A stretch of 6,904 nt of DNA. Source: Parvimonas sp. Lineage in GTDB: Bacteria; Bacillota; Clostridia; Tissierellales; Peptoniphilaceae. Below the pieces are notes generated by a model, which was given only the letters and a program-made list of their open reading frames with translations, was not told where the DNA came from and did no database searches. The stretch spans positions 1-6,904 of the forward strand of contig JALEHY010000042.1 in NCBI GenBank assembly GCA_022770425.1, read 5' to 3'. This document shows, piece by piece, positions 5,321 to 6,904 of this stretch; within the stretch, counting starts at the first letter, position 1; each line of letters begins with the position of its first letter. The translations under genes and the position numbers were made by a program.

Positions 5321-6904
5321 TTATTTTAAAATTATTTTTTCATCTACTAATTTTTCGATTTCTACATCTAAATGATGGGTTATAAAAATTACAGTAGCCT
5401 TTTTTTCTAAAATAAATTTCTCAATAAAACTTGAAGTTTCACTGTCTAAATTAGCACAGGCTTCATCTAATACAAATATATTTTTATTTCTTGCAATCGC
5501 TCTTGCTATTGCAATTCTTTGTCTTTGTCCTCCTGATAAATTTCTTCCGTTATCTTCAACAATATAATTTGAATCCATATTTTCAAGTTTCATAAGCGAA
5601 ATTAGTCTATTAACTTCACTTTCAGATAATTTATTTTCCATATCTATATTACATTTAAGAGTATCATTTAGTAAAAATGTGTTTTGATTTATATATGAAA
5701 TATATTCGAACAAATTTATATTTTCTTTTTTTCCGTTTATCAAAACTTCTCCTGAATAATCATTTATTTCTCCAAGTAAAACTCTTAATAAAGTAGATTT
5801 TCCGCATCCGCTTTCTCCGATAATTGCATATTTTTTTCCTTTTTCAAAAATTATGGAGTTTGGGAATTTTAAATGTACTTTATCAAACTTCACTTCAATA
5901 TCTTTTAATTCTATTTTTGAAATATCAAAATCTTGAATTTTTTTATTAAAAATATCAACTTCACATACATTTTTATTTAAAATTATATTTTTTAAAAACT
6001 TATCTTCTGTAAAGTCAATTTCAAAATCACTAAATTTTTCTTTGTATAGTTCTTTTCCTGACGTAAGAAATGCCCTATCTGAAAAAACTTGCATAATCGC
6101 ACTTCCAAAGTTAGGTATAAGAGCAAATACCGAAAGTAATGATCCAACATTTATATTTTTCTTTACTATAAAATAGGATAAAACTGAAAGCGATACGAGA
6201 GTCGAAATAAAATTTATAAAAGTTAAAACCGTACTCATAAAACCTGCAAAAGCCTCTGCTTTTAAGCTATATTTGGCATATTCATAAGATGCTTTTCTTG
6301 ATTTTTTCAAAAACAAATTAAAAGTGTCATTTTCCAAAAATGTCTGAAAACCTTGTAAATATTCCCTCATTTTTGATAAAAATATTTCCTTTTGTTGTTG
6401 ATTTTTAATTATATATTCAGATAATTTTTTCTGAAACAATTTTGGAGCGAATATCATAATTAAAACAAAAAAAATTGCAACGACCACCATTGAGTAATGA
6501 ATTTTCATAAGTGAAATAAAAGTAAAAATCGCAATCGTAACATTAGAAATTATTGTCAAAGGCTTTTTTAAATTCAATTCAATAATTGTATCAATATCAT
6601 TGACATAAAGAGAAAGCCTTTCTCCGTAATCCTTTTGATTATATTCAGAATAAGACATTTTGGAAATTCTTTTATCAATTTTTTGTCTTAAATCCGTCTT
6701 AACATAGAATACAGAAAGTGCCGTTAATTTGAATTGTAAAAAGAAAAATATTCCATATAAAACGTATACTGCAAATATGATAAAAAAATTTCTATATAAA
6801 GTATTTATATCCTCAACAACTATATAAGATAAAACATAGGATGCCAAAACAACAAAAATCGAATATACAATCTGGACTAAAAAAGCTAACTTTACACTGT
6901 TATA
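5321..6904 (-). CDS. ABC exporter half-transporter, permease-ATPase fusion (N-terminus outside window)
   Basis: The frame is open for 527 residues from the window edge to the TAA at 5321-5323. A TTG at 6845-6847 could be read as a start, but the 19 codons before it are open and encode the beginning of a membrane helix (about visible residues 6-30), so the true start is outside. The visible part is a six-helix-type exporter domain (to about residue 290) and an ATPase domain (about 330-527). Motifs, numbered from the window edge, are Walker A GESGCGKST 363-371, Q-loop Gln407, signature LSGGQRQR 456-463, Walker B Asp480-Glu481, and H-loop His510. All key residues are present. The C-terminus is short, ending 17 residues after the H-loop. 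There is no peptidase domain in the visible part. The membrane domain does not show the CydD/CydC signatures, so this looks like a separate exporter of unknown substrate, perhaps with a partner outside the window. It is closed by two hairpins downstream. Confidence 0.85.
   Translation of the reverse strand, partial: YNSVKLAFLVQIVYSIFVVLASYVLSYIVVEDINTLYRNFFIIFAVYVLYGIFFFLQFKLTALSVFYVKTDLRQKIDKRISKMSYSEYNQKDYGERLSLYVNDIDTIIELNLKKPLTIISNVTIAIFTFISLMKIHYSMVVVAIFFVLIMIFAPKLFQKKLSEYIIKNQQQKEIFLSKMREYLQGFQTFLENDTFNLFLKKSRKASYEYAKYSLKAEAFAGFMSTVLTFINFISTLVSLSVLSYFIVKKNINVGSLLSVFALIPNFGSAIMQVFSDRAFLTSGKELYKEKFSDFEIDFTEDKFLKNIILNKNVCEVDIFNKKIQDFDISKIELKDIEVKFDKVHLKFPNSIIFEKGKKYAIIGESGCGKSTLLRVLLGEINDYSGEVLINGKKENINLFEYISYINQNTFLLNDTLKCNIDMENKLSESEVNRLISLMKLENMDSNYIVEDNGRNLSGGQRQRIAIARAIARNKNIFVLDEACANLDSETSSFIEKFILEKKATVIFITHHLDVEIEKLVDEKIILK

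Noticed and set aside
1..6904. Mobile element, defence island or phage content
   Set aside because: No transposase, integrase, terminal repeats, att-like duplications or phage genes were seen, and composition looks even across the window.

Overview
The window is very AT-rich (by eye, well under one third G+C). It has strong AGGAG-type ribosome binding sites, a TTG start, tight overlapping genes and A/T-run hairpin terminators. This fits a low-GC anaerobic Firmicute, perhaps a Parvimonas/Peptoniphilaceae-like organism; Fusobacterium is an alternative. The assignment rests on composition and gene types only.

Left part, plus strand (1-910). The lysine-rich C-terminal tail of an unidentified protein enters from the left edge. 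It is followed 17 bases later by a 228-residue multi-pass membrane protein of the ferric-reductase-like/MsrQ heme-b superfamily. A strong hairpin at 879-907 separates it from the convergent genes to the right.

Middle, minus strand (5189 down to 937). This is a compact four-gene operon with its own sigma-A-type promoter. In transcription order it encodes a YbaN/DUF454 inner-membrane protein, a cysteine-rich YgbA-family protein ('nitrous oxide-stimulated promoter' family), and two full-length ABC half-transporters resembling CydD and CydC. The gaps are 3 nt, a 23-nt overlap and 1 nt, which suggests translational coupling. The last two genes should form one heterodimeric exporter. CydDC family members move heme or thiols, and YgbA in enterobacteria is linked to nitric-oxide stress. 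A redox, heme or nitrosative-stress role is therefore a reasonable inference, but the substrate cannot be read from the sequence.

Right part, minus strand (6904 down to 5321). This is most of another ABC exporter half-transporter. Its reading frame stays open to the window edge, so the true start lies outside. Two hairpins (5251-5289 and 5201-5237) sit between it and the operon promoter and insulate the two units.

No tRNA, rRNA, CRISPR array, insertion sequence or integrase was seen. No stretch longer than 300 bases lacks a gene. The window looks like ordinary chromosomal transporter/redox content. The most notable points are the four-gene module, an atypical Q-loop histidine in the CydD-like subunit, and a missing predicted heme-ligand histidine in the membrane reductase.
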